From the NCBI GenBank assembly GCA_030528965.1, contig JAUMXS010000004.1, forward strand, positions 1 to 21,456: a stretch of DNA of 21,456 nt, given 5' to 3'. The notes beneath the pieces are model-generated. The model did not search any database, had not been told where the DNA came from, and worked only from the letters and a program-made list of their open reading frames with translations. Both the position numbers and the translations under genes were made by a program. The DNA is from Eubacteriales bacterium (lineage in GTDB: Bacteria; Bacillota; Clostridia; Oscillospirales; Oscillospiraceae). This document shows positions 1 through 7,629 of the stretch, one piece after another (the first letter of the stretch is position 1; each line of letters starts with the position of its first letter).

Positions 1-54
1 AGTGCCGAAAATACTTGATTGGAGACGATCCGGAAAGATAGGTCAACGCCAACA
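1..54 (+). rRNA. rrf: 5S rRNA, 3' part (5' end outside window)
   Basis: The first ~54 bases match the 3' half of bacterial 5S rRNA. There is an AGTGCCGA loop-E-like start, then TACTTG, a GGAGAC hairpin loop, an AGATAGGTC segment, and the 3' strand GCCAAC of the terminal helix, whose 5' partner would lie before the window. The 3' end near 53-54 is estimated from that helix strand. It is followed by three tRNA genes, so this is the distal end of an rRNA operon. Confidence 0.85.
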
Positions 55-58
55 TAAT

Positions 59-83
59 GGGGTCATATTTCATGTATGACCCC
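59..83 (+). other. Hairpin between 5S rRNA and tRNA-Asn
   Basis: A perfect 9-bp stem (GGGGTCATA at 59-67 with TATGACCCC at 75-83) encloses a 7-nt loop. It has no T-run after it and lies 8 nt before tRNA-Asn. It therefore looks more like an RNA processing signal in the rRNA-tRNA transcript than an intrinsic terminator. The processing role is inference. Confidence 0.5.
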
Positions 84-91
84 AGCGATAT

Positions 92-167
92 TCCTCCTTA
101 GCTCAGTCGGTAGAGCATGCGGCTGTTAACCGCAGGGTCGTTGGTTCGAGTCCAACAGGGGGAGCCA
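92..167 (+). tRNA. tRNA-Asn (GTT)
   Basis: Complete cloverleaf with encoded CCA. The acceptor strand TCCTCCT (92-98) pairs with AGGGGGA (157-163), discriminator G164, CCA 165-167. The D-arm AGCTCAGTCGGTAGAGC is present. The anticodon stem TGCGG/CCGCA frames the loop CTGTTAA, with anticodon GTT at 125-127. The T-arm carries GGTTCGAGTCC. It is the first tRNA after the 5S rRNA. Confidence 0.97.
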
Positions 168-177
168 CTTTCGCGGT

Positions 178-213
178 AACGCCGCCACGGTGTCCGTGGC
201 GGCGTTCCTCTTT
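178..213 (+). terminator. Hairpin with T-rich tail after tRNA-Asn
   Basis: A perfect 13-bp GC-rich stem (178-190 with 194-206, loop TGT) is followed by CCTCTTT. It looks like a rho-independent terminator or partial attenuator inside the rRNA-tRNA cluster. Two further tRNA genes follow without an obvious promoter, so read-through or processing at this hairpin is plausible. Confidence 0.65.
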
Positions 214-226
214 ATTAACATCTTAT

Positions 227-303
227 GGGCCTTTAGCTCAGTTGGTTAGAGCAGCCGGCTCATAACCGGTCGGTCCGGGGTTCGAGTCCCTGAAGGCCCA
301 CCA
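227..303 (+). tRNA. tRNA with CAT anticodon (elongator Met, or Ile2 if lysidine-modified)
   Basis: The acceptor GGGCCTT (227-233) pairs with AAGGCCC (293-299), discriminator A300, CCA 301-303. The anticodon stem GCCGG/CCGGT encloses CTCATAA, anticodon CAT. The first acceptor pair is a normal G-C, and the stem lacks the three consecutive G-C pairs of initiator tRNA, so it is not tRNA-fMet. Sequence alone does not settle elongator Met against Ile2, which is read as Ile after TilS modification; Met is the usual automatic call. Confidence 0.93.
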
Positions 304-326
304 TTTGCCGGTATAATATTGCATTT

Positions 327-402
327 AGGGGAATAGCTCAGCTGGTAGAGCGGCGGTCTCCAAAACCGTAGGCCGAGGGTTCGAAGCCTTCTTCCCCTGC
401 CA
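327..402 (+). tRNA. tRNA-Trp (CCA)
   Basis: The acceptor AGGGGAA (327-333) pairs with TTCCCCT (392-398), discriminator G399, encoded CCA 400-402. The anticodon stem GCGGT/ACCGT frames CTCCAAA, with anticodon CCA at 360-362. The T-arm is GGTTCGAAGCC. It is the last gene of the rRNA-tRNA cluster and is followed directly by a terminator hairpin. Confidence 0.97.
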
Positions 403-435
403 ATACACCGCAGTTTTCTGCGGTGTATTTTGTTT
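402..435 (+). terminator. Rho-independent terminator of the tRNA cluster
   Basis: A 12-bp perfect stem (402-413 with 418-429) with a TTTT loop is followed by TTGTTT. The left arm starts inside the tRNA CCA end. Confidence 0.85.
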
Positions 436-441
436 ATTAAG

Positions 442-475
442 AACGCAAGGTAACAAATACCTTGCGTTTTTGTTT
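442..475. terminator. Second terminator between tRNA-Trp and rlmL (convergent)
   Basis: A perfect 11-bp stem (442-452 with 458-468, loop ACAAA) is followed on the plus strand by TTTTGTTTT. It lies between the tRNA cluster and the end of rlmL on the minus strand. The plus-strand T-run is clear. On the minus strand the tail is only T-containing, so action on rlmL is less certain. Confidence 0.75.
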
Positions 476-477
476 TA

Positions 478-1599
478 TTATTTGTTTTTTGCGTATCCCG
501 TAAACATATATAGTTCACACGGGATGGTTCCATTATATAGTCTTCTCTTCTTATCTGCTTTCTTATTTATTATTCGTTCGATTTCCGGATTTGACGAGAG
601 CAAATATAACGACCACCCAGTCACCGCGGCGTATGCTTTCCCCAATTCACCGCAGAGTTCTTCTGCTTTTTTCCGATCTAGGAGCCGTTCTCCGTAAGGC
701 GGATTGGTTACAATTACGCCTCGTTCTGTGTTCTCGGAAAAGCTTCTCGCATCTGCAATACGGAACTTTGTTATATCTGCTACGCCTGCCCGAACGGAAT
801 TGGCCTTTGCTATTTCTATGGCTTTTGGATCGATATCTGTTCCTTCAATATGGTATTCGCCATGAAACTCTCGTTCTCTGGCGGCCTTACGCTCTTCCGT
901 CCATATCTCGTGGCCTGGCCTATTCCATTCTTCTGCCGCAAACTTCCTGAGAAGACCAGGTGCTCGATTGCGCGCTGCCAGAGCTGCTTCAATAGCTATT
1001 GTTCCGCTTCCGCAGAATGGATCCCGGAATTCCCCTCGTCCTCTGTATCGTGCCAGATCAACCATGGCGGCTGCCAGAGTTTCGCGAAGCGGTGCTGCGA
1101 CCTGCGCAGGTCTGTAACCGCGCTTGTGCAGACCGACACCACTTGTATCCAGATAGAGTGTAACCACGTCTTTTCGAATAGCAAATTGCACTTGATATAA
1201 TGCACCGTTTTCTGGAAGATGGGATCCGCGGCCGCCTAAACTTACTGCGATCGCTTTCTTTATGATCTTCTGACAATCCGGAATGGAATGAAGCTGGGAA
1301 TCCAGAGAGAATCCTTTTACCGGGAATTGTCCGTCGGGAGGAATATATGCCTCCCAAGGCAGATCATACGTTCCCTCAAAGAGTTCTTCAAAACTCTCTG
1401 CACGGAACTCACCGATTTCGATTAAGATTCGTTCGGCAAAACGGGAGCAGATATTGGCTCTTGCCAGCCCTGCTTCATCGCCGGTGAACCGGACCCGACC
1501 GGTTTCGGGGTTTACATTATTGAGTTTCAGATGCCGCAGTTCATTGCCGACAAGTCCCTCCAGCCCAAACAGACAGGGGGCACACATTTGAAATTCCAT
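478..1599 (-). CDS. rlmL: THUMP-domain 23S rRNA guanine-N2 methyltransferase (RlmL/YpsC type)
   Basis: This 373-residue protein has an N-terminal ferredoxin-like/THUMP RNA-binding region (about 1-160) and a C-terminal Rossmann methyltransferase domain. Visible motifs are HKRGYR (158-163), the SAM-binding DPFCGSGT (193-200), and the catalytic NPPYGER (299-305), the NPPY motif of N-methyltransferases. The family methylates guanine N2 in 23S rRNA using S-adenosylmethionine; the exact target base cannot be read here. The length matches the single-domain YpsC form, not the longer fused E. coli RlmKL. The ATG at 1599 lies 6 nt after the regulator stop, with a purine-rich AAGGAACGGA upstream inside that gene. 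A second ATG at 1587 (residue 5) is an alternative start. It is the last gene of the recJ-relA cluster and ends in TAA. Confidence 0.9.
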   Translation of the reverse strand: MEFQMCAPCLFGLEGLVGNELRHLKLNNVNPETGRVRFTGDEAGLARANICSRFAERILIEIGEFRAESFEELFEGTYDLPWEAYIPPDGQFPVKGFSLDSQLHSIPDCQKIIKKAIAVSLGGRGSHLPENGALYQVQFAIRKDVVTLYLDTSGVGLHKRGYRPAQVAAPLRETLAAAMVDLARYRGRGEFRDPFCGSGTIAIEAALAARNRAPGLLRKFAAEEWNRPGHEIWTEERKAAREREFHGEYHIEGTDIDPKAIEIAKANSVRAGVADITKFRIADARSFSENTERGVIVTNPPYGERLLDRKKAEELCGELGKAYAAVTGWSLYLLSSNPEIERIINKKADKKRRLYNGTIPCELYMFTGYAKNK

Positions 1600-1605
1600 A
1601 TTTTG

Positions 1606-1989
1606 TCAGTTCCGTTCCTTTTCAATTTGCGCGTATGCATGATCACGCAGACGGTTAAAGCTTTCCTCGCTGATGACGTGCTCTATACGGCAGGCGTCAT
1701 CTTCCGCAGTCTCCTGTGAAACTCCGAGGCTGGTGAGAAATCTTGTAAGCACCTCATGCCGTTCGTAGATACGCTGAGCTTCGGTTTGCCCGAGCTCCGT
1801 AAGAATCAGACCGCCTTCCGGTGATCCCGCCAGATATCCTTCCGCACGGAGAATGGACATTGCCCGGCTGACACTGGGCTTCGTGACTCCCAAGAGTGCT
1901 GCTACATCGACAGATCGTACTGTCTTTCCGCGTCCGCTGAGAATATAAATCGCTTCCAGGTAGTCTTCTCCGGATTGATGGAGAGCCAT
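1606..1989 (-). CDS. DtxR/MntR-family metal-dependent transcriptional repressor
   Basis: This 127-residue regulator has an N-terminal winged helix (SGEDYLEAIY at 6-15, recognition region about 33-52) and a C-terminal metal-binding dimerisation domain; it lacks the SH3-like third domain of DtxR/IdeR. Aligned by eye to family members, the ligand positions are D9 and E12 (as in MntR), H78, then C100, E103 and H104 in ACRIEHVIS. C100 matches the DtxR cysteine rather than the MntR glutamate. Metal preference (Mn or Fe) is therefore unclear. The family represses metal uptake genes when metal is bound. No transporter is nearby, so the targets are probably elsewhere. An AAAGGAG ribosome binding site precedes the ATG. 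Confidence 0.88.
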   Translation of the reverse strand: MALHQSGEDYLEAIYILSGRGKTVRSVDVAALLGVTKPSVSRAMSILRAEGYLAGSPEGGLILTELGQTEAQRIYERHEVLTRFLTSLGVSQETAEDDACRIEHVISEESFNRLRDHAYAQIEKERN

Positions 1990-2021
1990 GGCGTTCTCCT
2001 TTCCTCTATCAGAATCCTATA

Positions 2022-2633
2022 TCAGGAGTACAAAGCCTGAACCATATAGGGATTGAAGCGGCGTTCGATTTCGAGGAGGGTACTGTCCTCGTGACCGGGA
2101 TAGACCTCGTAGTCCCCGGGCAGTTCACCGAGACGGCGCAGGGATTTCATCATATCCTCCGGGCTGCTGTCCGGAAAATCCAGTCGTCCGCAGGTCATAC
2201 GGAACAGAGTATCCCCGGAGAACATACAGTCTTCGCAAAGGTATACGACGCTTCCCTTTGAATGACCGGGGGTTTCCAGAACCTGGAAATGCAGGGCGCC
2301 GACATCGATCGTGTCACCGTCCTTACACAGAATCGAACCTTCAGGAGGCGTAAAGCTGTGCCGGGGGCTGGTTTCTGCACCGACGTTGTATCGGCCGAGA
2401 TAGACCGGAACATTCCCTACATGCTCACGCACGTGTTCCAGAGCGGTGATGTGGTCAAAATGGACGTGTGTGATGAGGATGGCGCGGCACTTCAGATGAT
2501 TGTCATCCAGATAATTCAGAATCGTGGCGGATTCGGCGCCGGGGTCAATGACAACGCATTCCAGCGTTTCGGGATCCGAAACCACATAGCAATTGGTCAT
2601 GAGATATCCTACGGTCAGAGTTTTGATCAGCAT
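2022..2633 (-). CDS. MBL-fold metallohydrolase (glyoxalase II-like, YqgX/GloB family)
   Basis: This 203-residue, single-domain metallo-beta-lactamase fold protein carries the metal motif THVHFDH (55-61), H124 in TPGHSKGS, D141 in FSGDTLF, and H181 in YPGHED: the full dinuclear site of glyoxalase II-like hydrolases. It lacks the C-terminal substrate domain of classical glyoxalase II, so hydroxyacylglutathione hydrolase activity should not be assumed. Small members of this type commonly follow relA-dtd in Clostridia. The start is set by GGAGG 9-10 nt upstream of the ATG, and the gene lies 14 nt after dtd. It ends in TGA. The substrate is unknown. Confidence 0.9.
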   Translation of the reverse strand: MLIKTLTVGYLMTNCYVVSDPETLECVVIDPGAESATILNYLDDNHLKCRAILITHVHFDHITALEHVREHVGNVPVYLGRYNVGAETSPRHSFTPPEGSILCKDGDTIDVGALHFQVLETPGHSKGSVVYLCEDCMFSGDTLFRMTCGRLDFPDSSPEDMMKSLRRLGELPGDYEVYPGHEDSTLLEIERRFNPYMVQALYS

Positions 2634-2647
2634 GAAGAAACCTCCAA

Positions 2648-3091
2648 TCAGAGTTCGTTTGTGTCCAGAATGAGTGTTACAGGGCCGTCATTTACAGAGG
2701 AAACTTTCATATCCGCCCCGAATTCACCGGTTTCTACCCGGAAGCCACGAGACCGGCAGTTTGCGATTACCGTTTCATACAGCGGAATGGCGGTTTCGGG
2801 TCTGGCAGCGTGTGAGAAGCCCGGCCGACGGGAACGGCAGTCTCCATACAGTGTAAACTGACTTACTATAAGCAAAGACGCACCCGCATCGGCAGGGGCG
2901 ATATTCATTTTACCGTTTTCATCCTCAAATACACGAAGCCCACAGATCTTGTCGGCAATTTTTTTCGCCTGTTCTTCCGTGTCGTCCGTGTGTATACCGA
3001 GAAGGATCAGAAAACCGTGTCCGATAGAAGCGCGCAGCTCTCCGTCAATTGCGACCGACGCTTCCGTGACGCGCGTGACAACTGCTCTCAT
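2648..3091 (-). CDS. dtd: D-aminoacyl-tRNA deacylase
   Basis: This 147-residue protein has the usual length for DTD. It starts MRAVVTRVTEASV and has the two family signatures SQFTLYGD (77-84) and NDGPVT (134-139), the latter holding the cross-subunit Gly-Pro motif that excludes L-aminoacyl groups. It removes D-amino acids, and glycine mischarged on tRNA-Ala, from tRNA in the cytosol as a homodimer. AAAGGAG lies upstream of the ATG, and the gene starts 30 nt after the relA stop. The relA-dtd pairing is a well known Firmicutes gene order. Confidence 0.97.
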   Translation of the reverse strand: MRAVVTRVTEASVAIDGELRASIGHGFLILLGIHTDDTEEQAKKIADKICGLRVFEDENGKMNIAPADAGASLLIVSQFTLYGDCRSRRPGFSHAARPETAIPLYETVIANCRSRGFRVETGEFGADMKVSSVNDGPVTLILDTNEL

Positions 3092-3121
3092 ACGAAGAAT
3101 TCTCCTTTCTCCGAATCGGCA

Positions 3122-5374
3122 TCAACCACTGCCGCGCTGGACGGACTGAACACCGCCGATACCGGACAGTCGGTTGATGATCTGTTTAAGAGAGTCCAGA
3201 TCGGCAACCTCAAGCGTGATGCCTGCTGTGAGCGTGCCGTTCGGCAGACTGCGGGTGTTGAGTCCGCGTACCTTGGCGTTCAATGCATTGAGCGCAGTGG
3301 CAATATCCATGACGATGCCGTTGCGATCCCGTGCGAGAATGCGCAGGGACGTGACATACAGGTCGGAAGTATGCGGGGCCCAGGCGACATGGATCCATCG
3401 TCCGTCATCCTCATGGCTCTGAAGACTGAGCTGATAATTCGAACAGTCTTCCCGGTGAATGGAAATGCCCTGACCGCGTGTGACAAAGCCCACGATCGGG
3501 TCACCGGGTACGGGCGTACAGCAGCGCGAGAATTTGAGCAGACAATTATCGATGCCCTCGACCAGAACACCCTGAACCGATTTGACGGGACGCTGTGTGC
3601 GGCGTTCTGCCTGTTCATTCAGACGGTCGATCGCAGTCTTTACGGGACGTGCGGCACGCTGTAATTCATCCTTCAGCCGGTTGACGGAGCGTGTGGCGGT
3701 TATACCGCCGTAGCCGATGGCGGCGTACATATCATCCAGCGAGCCAAAGGACATCTTCCGCAGAATGCCGAGGATCACTTCTTCGTCGGCAAGGGAGACG
3801 GAGTTGGTCGGCAGACCGGCATGACGCAGTTCATCTTCAAACATTACCCGGCCGCGGGAAATATTTTCCTCACGGCGTTCCCTTTTAAACCATTGTCGGA
3901 TCTTGGTACGGGCCGTACTGCTCTTGGCGAGGTGCATCCAGTCACGGCTGGGGCCGGGGGCATTGCGTGACGTGGTGATGTCCACGATATCGCCGTTTTG
4001 CAGAATGTAATCAAAGGGAACAATCCGTCCGTTGACCTTTGCACCGATCATGTAGTTGCCGACAGCGGAATGGATATTGTAGGCAAAATCAATGGGCGTG
4101 GCGCCGGCGGGCAGGTTAATCACGTCGGCCTGCGGAGTAAACACGAAAACCTCATCCGCGAACATGTCCACTTTGAGTTCGTGAACAAAGTCCTGTGCGT
4201 CGGTGTCCTGCTGCGTCTCCAGAAGACGTCGGACCCAGGCAAACTTTTCCTCGTCCCCAACCTTGACGCCCGATTCGCCGGACTTGTATTTCCAATGGGC
4301 AGCGACGCCGTATTCCGCAGTGTGGTGCATATCCCAGGTGCGGATCTGTACTTCAAACGGGATACCCTGTTCACCGATGACCGTGGTGTGGACGCTCTGA
4401 TATCCGTTCGGTTTGGGCATGGCGATATAATCTTTGAAGCGTCCGGGGATCGGACGATACATATCGTGGATATGGCCGAGAACATTGTAACAGTCCGCAA
4501 TGCTGTCTACGATGACGCGAAACGCGCAGAGGTCGAAGATTTCGTTGACGCTGCGGTTCTGGGCAAACATTTTACGATAGATACTGTAAATATGCTTGAT
4601 CCGGCTGTGGATAACAGTGTTGAGCCCGGCTTCATCCAGACGATTCTGCAGACGCTGCTTTACGTCGGTCATGAACTGTTCGAGGATGGGCATGCGTGCA
4701 TCCAGGTTTTCCATGATCTCACGGTATCCTTCGGGATCAAGGTAACGAAGGGAACGGTCTTCCAGTTCCCATTTGATCTTCTGCATGCCGAGCCGGTGGG
4801 CAATGGGTGCGTAGATCTCCATGGTCTCGAAGGATTTGGAGGCCTGTTTGGCCTCGTTCATGTATTCCATGGTACGCATGTTGTGTAGCCGGTCGGCAAT
4901 TTTGATCAGAATGACGCGGATGTCCTTGGCCATGGCCATGAGCATCTTACGCAGATTTTCCATCTGCTCGTCTTCTTTGCTGGTAAACTTCACTCGGGTG
5001 AGCTTTGTGACGCCTTCCACGATGTCCGCAACGGAATTGCCGAACTGTTTGGCGATATCCTCATGCGTAACACTGGTGTCCTCGATGCAGTCATGAAGAA
5101 GAGCGGAGACGATGCTGACCTCGTCGAGGCCCATTTCGGCGCAGATATCCGCGGCCGCGATGACATGGGTGAGGTAGGGACTGCCATCCTTGCGAAGCTG
5201 TCCGCTGTGTGCGTTTTTCGCAACTTCGTATGCAGCCCGGATACGGCTTAGATCCGCGCGCGGATTATGTTCCCGGATGTGTTCGACCAGCTTTTCATAC
5301 AACGCTTCCAGATCGACATATTTCGGTTCGATCGGTTTCGTGCCGGTCTGTTTCTTTTCGGCATCGTTTGTCAT
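3122..5374 (-). CDS. relA: Bifunctional (p)ppGpp synthetase/hydrolase (long-form Rel)
   Basis: This 750-residue RSH protein has all domains in order: an HD hydrolase with HDCIED (94-99) and RLHNMR (162-167); a synthetase with RFKDYI (312-317), the GYQSVHT region (324-330) and EVQIRT (341-346, the E-x-Q form usual in bifunctional Rel); TGS (about 405-465); a helical region; a zinc-finger region with C611, C618-C619, H640 and C644; and a C-terminal ACT domain (about 672-748). Both catalytic centres look intact, so it should make and degrade (p)ppGpp on ribosomes during starvation. AAAGGAG precedes the ATG. It follows recJ by 38 nt; the apt gene often found between recJ and relA is absent here. 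Confidence 0.97.
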   Translation of the reverse strand: MTNDAEKKQTGTKPIEPKYVDLEALYEKLVEHIREHNPRADLSRIRAAYEVAKNAHSGQLRKDGSPYLTHVIAAADICAEMGLDEVSIVSALLHDCIEDTSVTHEDIAKQFGNSVADIVEGVTKLTRVKFTSKEDEQMENLRKMLMAMAKDIRVILIKIADRLHNMRTMEYMNEAKQASKSFETMEIYAPIAHRLGMQKIKWELEDRSLRYLDPEGYREIMENLDARMPILEQFMTDVKQRLQNRLDEAGLNTVIHSRIKHIYSIYRKMFAQNRSVNEIFDLCAFRVIVDSIADCYNVLGHIHDMYRPIPGRFKDYIAMPKPNGYQSVHTTVIGEQGIPFEVQIRTWDMHHTAEYGVAAHWKYKSGESGVKVGDEEKFAWVRRLLETQQDTDAQDFVHELKVDMFADEVFVFTPQADVINLPAGATPIDFAYNIHSAVGNYMIGAKVNGRIVPFDYILQNGDIVDITTSRNAPGPSRDWMHLAKSSTARTKIRQWFKRERREENISRGRVMFEDELRHAGLPTNSVSLADEEVILGILRKMSFGSLDDMYAAIGYGGITATRSVNRLKDELQRAARPVKTAIDRLNEQAERRTQRPVKSVQGVLVEGIDNCLLKFSRCCTPVPGDPIVGFVTRGQGISIHREDCSNYQLSLQSHEDDGRWIHVAWAPHTSDLYVTSLRILARDRNGIVMDIATALNALNAKVRGLNTRSLPNGTLTAGITLEVADLDSLKQIINRLSGIGGVQSVQRGSG

Positions 5375-5412
5375 CGTTCAGCGGACTCCTTTCTCGGACT
5401 GGTACAGGGAAC

Positions 5413-7413
5413 TCAAAACTCTGTGCGCAGCTGCTGCAGCAGAGCGGAGGCATCCAGATCGACTTTGGATGTTTCGGTGTTCTGGATAATGAGGAGTTCC
5501 TCATTATCCAAACGGATCTGGGCGAGACCGAGTTCGTCCATTACGGCCAGACATATGCTGGTGCGGATGGGCTCGTTATGGAACCGATCGGACAGAGCGG
5601 AGAGCGGCAATGCGACAGTACCGCCCAGATGGCTCAGCGTTCGCCAGAGATCGGCAAAATCCCGTCTGATGGGTAGATATTCTGCCGTTTCATCCGGAAA
5701 AACAGATTCACCGATCAAAAGACGACGGCAGGTATCGAAACAATCATGTACGCGCAGATCGGTCAGAATAAGCTGTACGGACCGATGTCCGCGAAATTCA
5801 TTGATCTGAGGCGAAAATACCAGATCCACGCGATCACCGGCGGAGGCGCCCAATTCCTCCGCGGTGCGGGAAAAGAAAACGCCTTCATAAACAGCACCGT
5901 TTTTCCGCAGATGCAGACGCAGATGCTTTCCGCCGCCAATGGGGATGACGTCCTCAAGCAGGGCGTCATCGAGATATAATAAAGGCCGTGGATTGCCGCA
6001 GCCGCAGGGCTCCAGCAGATCCAGCGAGGTGACACATTCTTCGGAAAGCAGGAGCGGGGAATTCACAGTAAGTTCCGGCTCCAGAGCAGGGACATAGTCC
6101 GGACGGTGAGAACAATAAAAGTCAGCGAGGCGTTTCCGGAACTCGTCCACCCGGTTCCGGTGAATCGTCAATCCTGCAGCCATTGCGTGGCCGCCAAAGC
6201 CCTCCAGACAGTCGGAACAGGCAGAGAGTGCTTCGAACAGATTAAAGCCCGCTACGCTCCGGCAGGAGCCTTTCCCGTGATCTCCGTCAAAACTGATCAT
6301 AATGGCGGGAACAGAGAAATAATCCGTCAGACGGCTGGCGACAATCCCGATGACGCCCTGATGCCAATCATCCCCTGTGACAACGAGGGGAACGTCGGGG
6401 CTTTCCCCGGCCAGTATGGCAAGAGCCTGTTTCCAAATCGCGGTTTCAAGGGACTGCCGCTCACGATTTTTGCGGCAGAGGTCCTGCGCCAGTTCGCGGG
6501 CGGTATCGGGGTCCTGTGTAAGAAGAAGTTCCACGGCGATCTCAGTGTGGCTGAGACGGCCGGCGGCGTTGATGCGCGGGGCCAGCGTAAAGCCCAGCGT
6601 TGCGGCACTGGGGCGTCGGGAAGCCGCACCGGCTTCCTCCATGAGTGCCGAGATGCCGGGACGCGCCTGCCCGTTTGCAAGCATCTCCAGACCGGTACGG
6701 ACCAGGAGACGGTTTTCTCCTGTCAGAGGCATGACATCGGCAACTGTGCCGACAGCCAGAAGATCGGCATATCGATCCAGTACCTGCGCGGGATCCTCCG
6801 TCAGGGCGCAGACAAGTTTAAATGCGATACCTACACCGGCCATGTCCCGGCAGGGCCAGTCACCGTCGGTGCGCTTGGGATCGATGACCGCGACAGCGTC
6901 GGGAAGTGTTTCCCGGCATTCGTGATGGTCGGTGATGATCATATCGATGCCCAGCGAAGCCGCATAATCGGTCTCCACTGTGGCAGTGACACCGCAGTCC
7001 ACCGTAATAATGAGCGTGACGCCGAGATTATGCAGTTTTTCAACAGCTCCGACGTTCACCCCATAGCCTTCTTCCAGACGGTCGGGGATGTACAGTTCAC
7101 AGGTCAGGCCCTGTTCACGCAGGTATTCGGTGAGCAGGCAGCCGGAAGTGATCCCATCCACATCATAGTCGCCGTATACAGCGACATGTTCGCCATCGGC
7201 AATGGCCTGTCGAATACGTGCAACGGCTTGGTGTATGTCAGGGAGAAGATTGTAGTCCTCGATCAGGTCTTCGGTGCTGTACAGGAAGTGATGAGCTTCC
7301 TGAGCATCCTCAATACCGCGAAGAGAGAGCAGAGCGGCCATAAGCGGCGTGCAGCCGGGCCAGTCCGGTATATAAGGCCGGGGGGGCGGGAGTTTCCAGA
7401 TGGGATATTTCAT
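5413..7413 (-). CDS. recJ: Single-stranded-DNA-specific exonuclease RecJ
   Basis: This 666-residue DHH-family nuclease has GDYDVDG (81-87), TVDCG (137-141), the signature DHH (162-164), GTVADVMPL (222-230), PRINAAGRL (279-287), and the DHHA1 motif GGHAMAAGL (407-415). An OB-type segment and a C-terminal extension (about 540-666) resemble those of Firmicutes RecJ. It degrades 5' single-stranded ends in recombination, mismatch and base-excision repair with Mn/Mg ions. It is the first gene of the minus-strand cluster, with a promoter 70-100 nt upstream and GGAG before the ATG. A perfect inverted repeat lies within codons near the C-terminus (5483-5510). Confidence 0.96.
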   Translation of the reverse strand: MKYPIWKLPPPRPYIPDWPGCTPLMAALLSLRGIEDAQEAHHFLYSTEDLIEDYNLLPDIHQAVARIRQAIADGEHVAVYGDYDVDGITSGCLLTEYLREQGLTCELYIPDRLEEGYGVNVGAVEKLHNLGVTLIITVDCGVTATVETDYAASLGIDMIITDHHECRETLPDAVAVIDPKRTDGDWPCRDMAGVGIAFKLVCALTEDPAQVLDRYADLLAVGTVADVMPLTGENRLLVRTGLEMLANGQARPGISALMEEAGAASRRPSAATLGFTLAPRINAAGRLSHTEIAVELLLTQDPDTARELAQDLCRKNRERQSLETAIWKQALAILAGESPDVPLVVTGDDWHQGVIGIVASRLTDYFSVPAIMISFDGDHGKGSCRSVAGFNLFEALSACSDCLEGFGGHAMAAGLTIHRNRVDEFRKRLADFYCSHRPDYVPALEPELTVNSPLLLSEECVTSLDLLEPCGCGNPRPLLYLDDALLEDVIPIGGGKHLRLHLRKNGAVYEGVFFSRTAEELGASAGDRVDLVFSPQINEFRGHRSVQLILTDLRVHDCFDTCRRLLIGESVFPDETAEYLPIRRDFADLWRTLSHLGGTVALPLSALSDRFHNEPIRTSICLAVMDELGLAQIRLDNEELLIIQNTETSKVDLDASALLQQLRTEF
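5483..5510. repeat. Perfect 13-bp inverted repeat within recJ
   Basis: Arms TGGATAATGAGGA (5483-5495) and TCCTCATTATCCA (5498-5510) are separated by GT. It encodes LDNEELLIIQN near the RecJ C-terminus and could form a tight hairpin in the recJ mRNA about 70-100 nt before its stop. Confidence 0.8.
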
Positions 7414-7486
7414 TCTTGGATCTCCGTTTTTTCACATCGCCGGCATGAAATGCCGACGTTCAATTCCAATTTCAGGTTTTCTTATC

Positions 7487-7515
7487 AGTATACCATATAC
7501 ACCTTTATTCTGCAA
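7487..7515 (-). promoter_or_regulatory. Sigma-A-type promoter of the recJ-relA cluster
   Basis: Read on the minus strand: -35 TTGCAG (7510-7515), a 17-bp spacer, -10 TATACT (7487-7492). Transcription would start near 7480, giving a leader of roughly 65-70 nt. The leader holds a 6-bp hairpin (7441-7446 with 7450-7455). Confidence 0.75.
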
Positions 7516-7577
7516 GAAAAACCCCATCATCCGACAAACTGTGAGACAGAGTGAATGCGGCCTGCTCCTGCCCGCTC

Positions 7578-7607
7578 TTGACAAAACTGTGTTGGGGAGG
7601 GTACACT
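7578..7607 (+). promoter_or_regulatory. Sigma-A-type promoter of prmA
   Basis: -35 TTGACA (7578-7583), an 18-bp spacer, -10 TACACT (7602-7607). The predicted start near 7613-7615 falls at or after the GTG at 7612 and just before the ribosome binding site, which argues that translation begins at the ATG at 7630. Confidence 0.7.
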
Positions 7608-7629
7608 TCCCGTGAGAGGAGGGACGCAA

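Noticed and set aside
312..317. TATAAT between the CAT tRNA and tRNA-Trp as a promoter
   Set aside because: No -35-like hexamer at 16-18 nt upstream, and the site lies within a tRNA cluster that should be one transcript.
6106..7554. Long open frame on the plus strand opposite recJ (482 codons)
   Set aside because: It is antisense to the well-conserved recJ frame, has no ribosome binding site, and its composition reflects the GC-skewed codons of recJ.
7612..7629. Upstream GTG start for prmA
   Set aside because: The ribosome binding site AGGAGGG and the predicted transcription start both lie downstream of it, so the ATG at 7630 is used.
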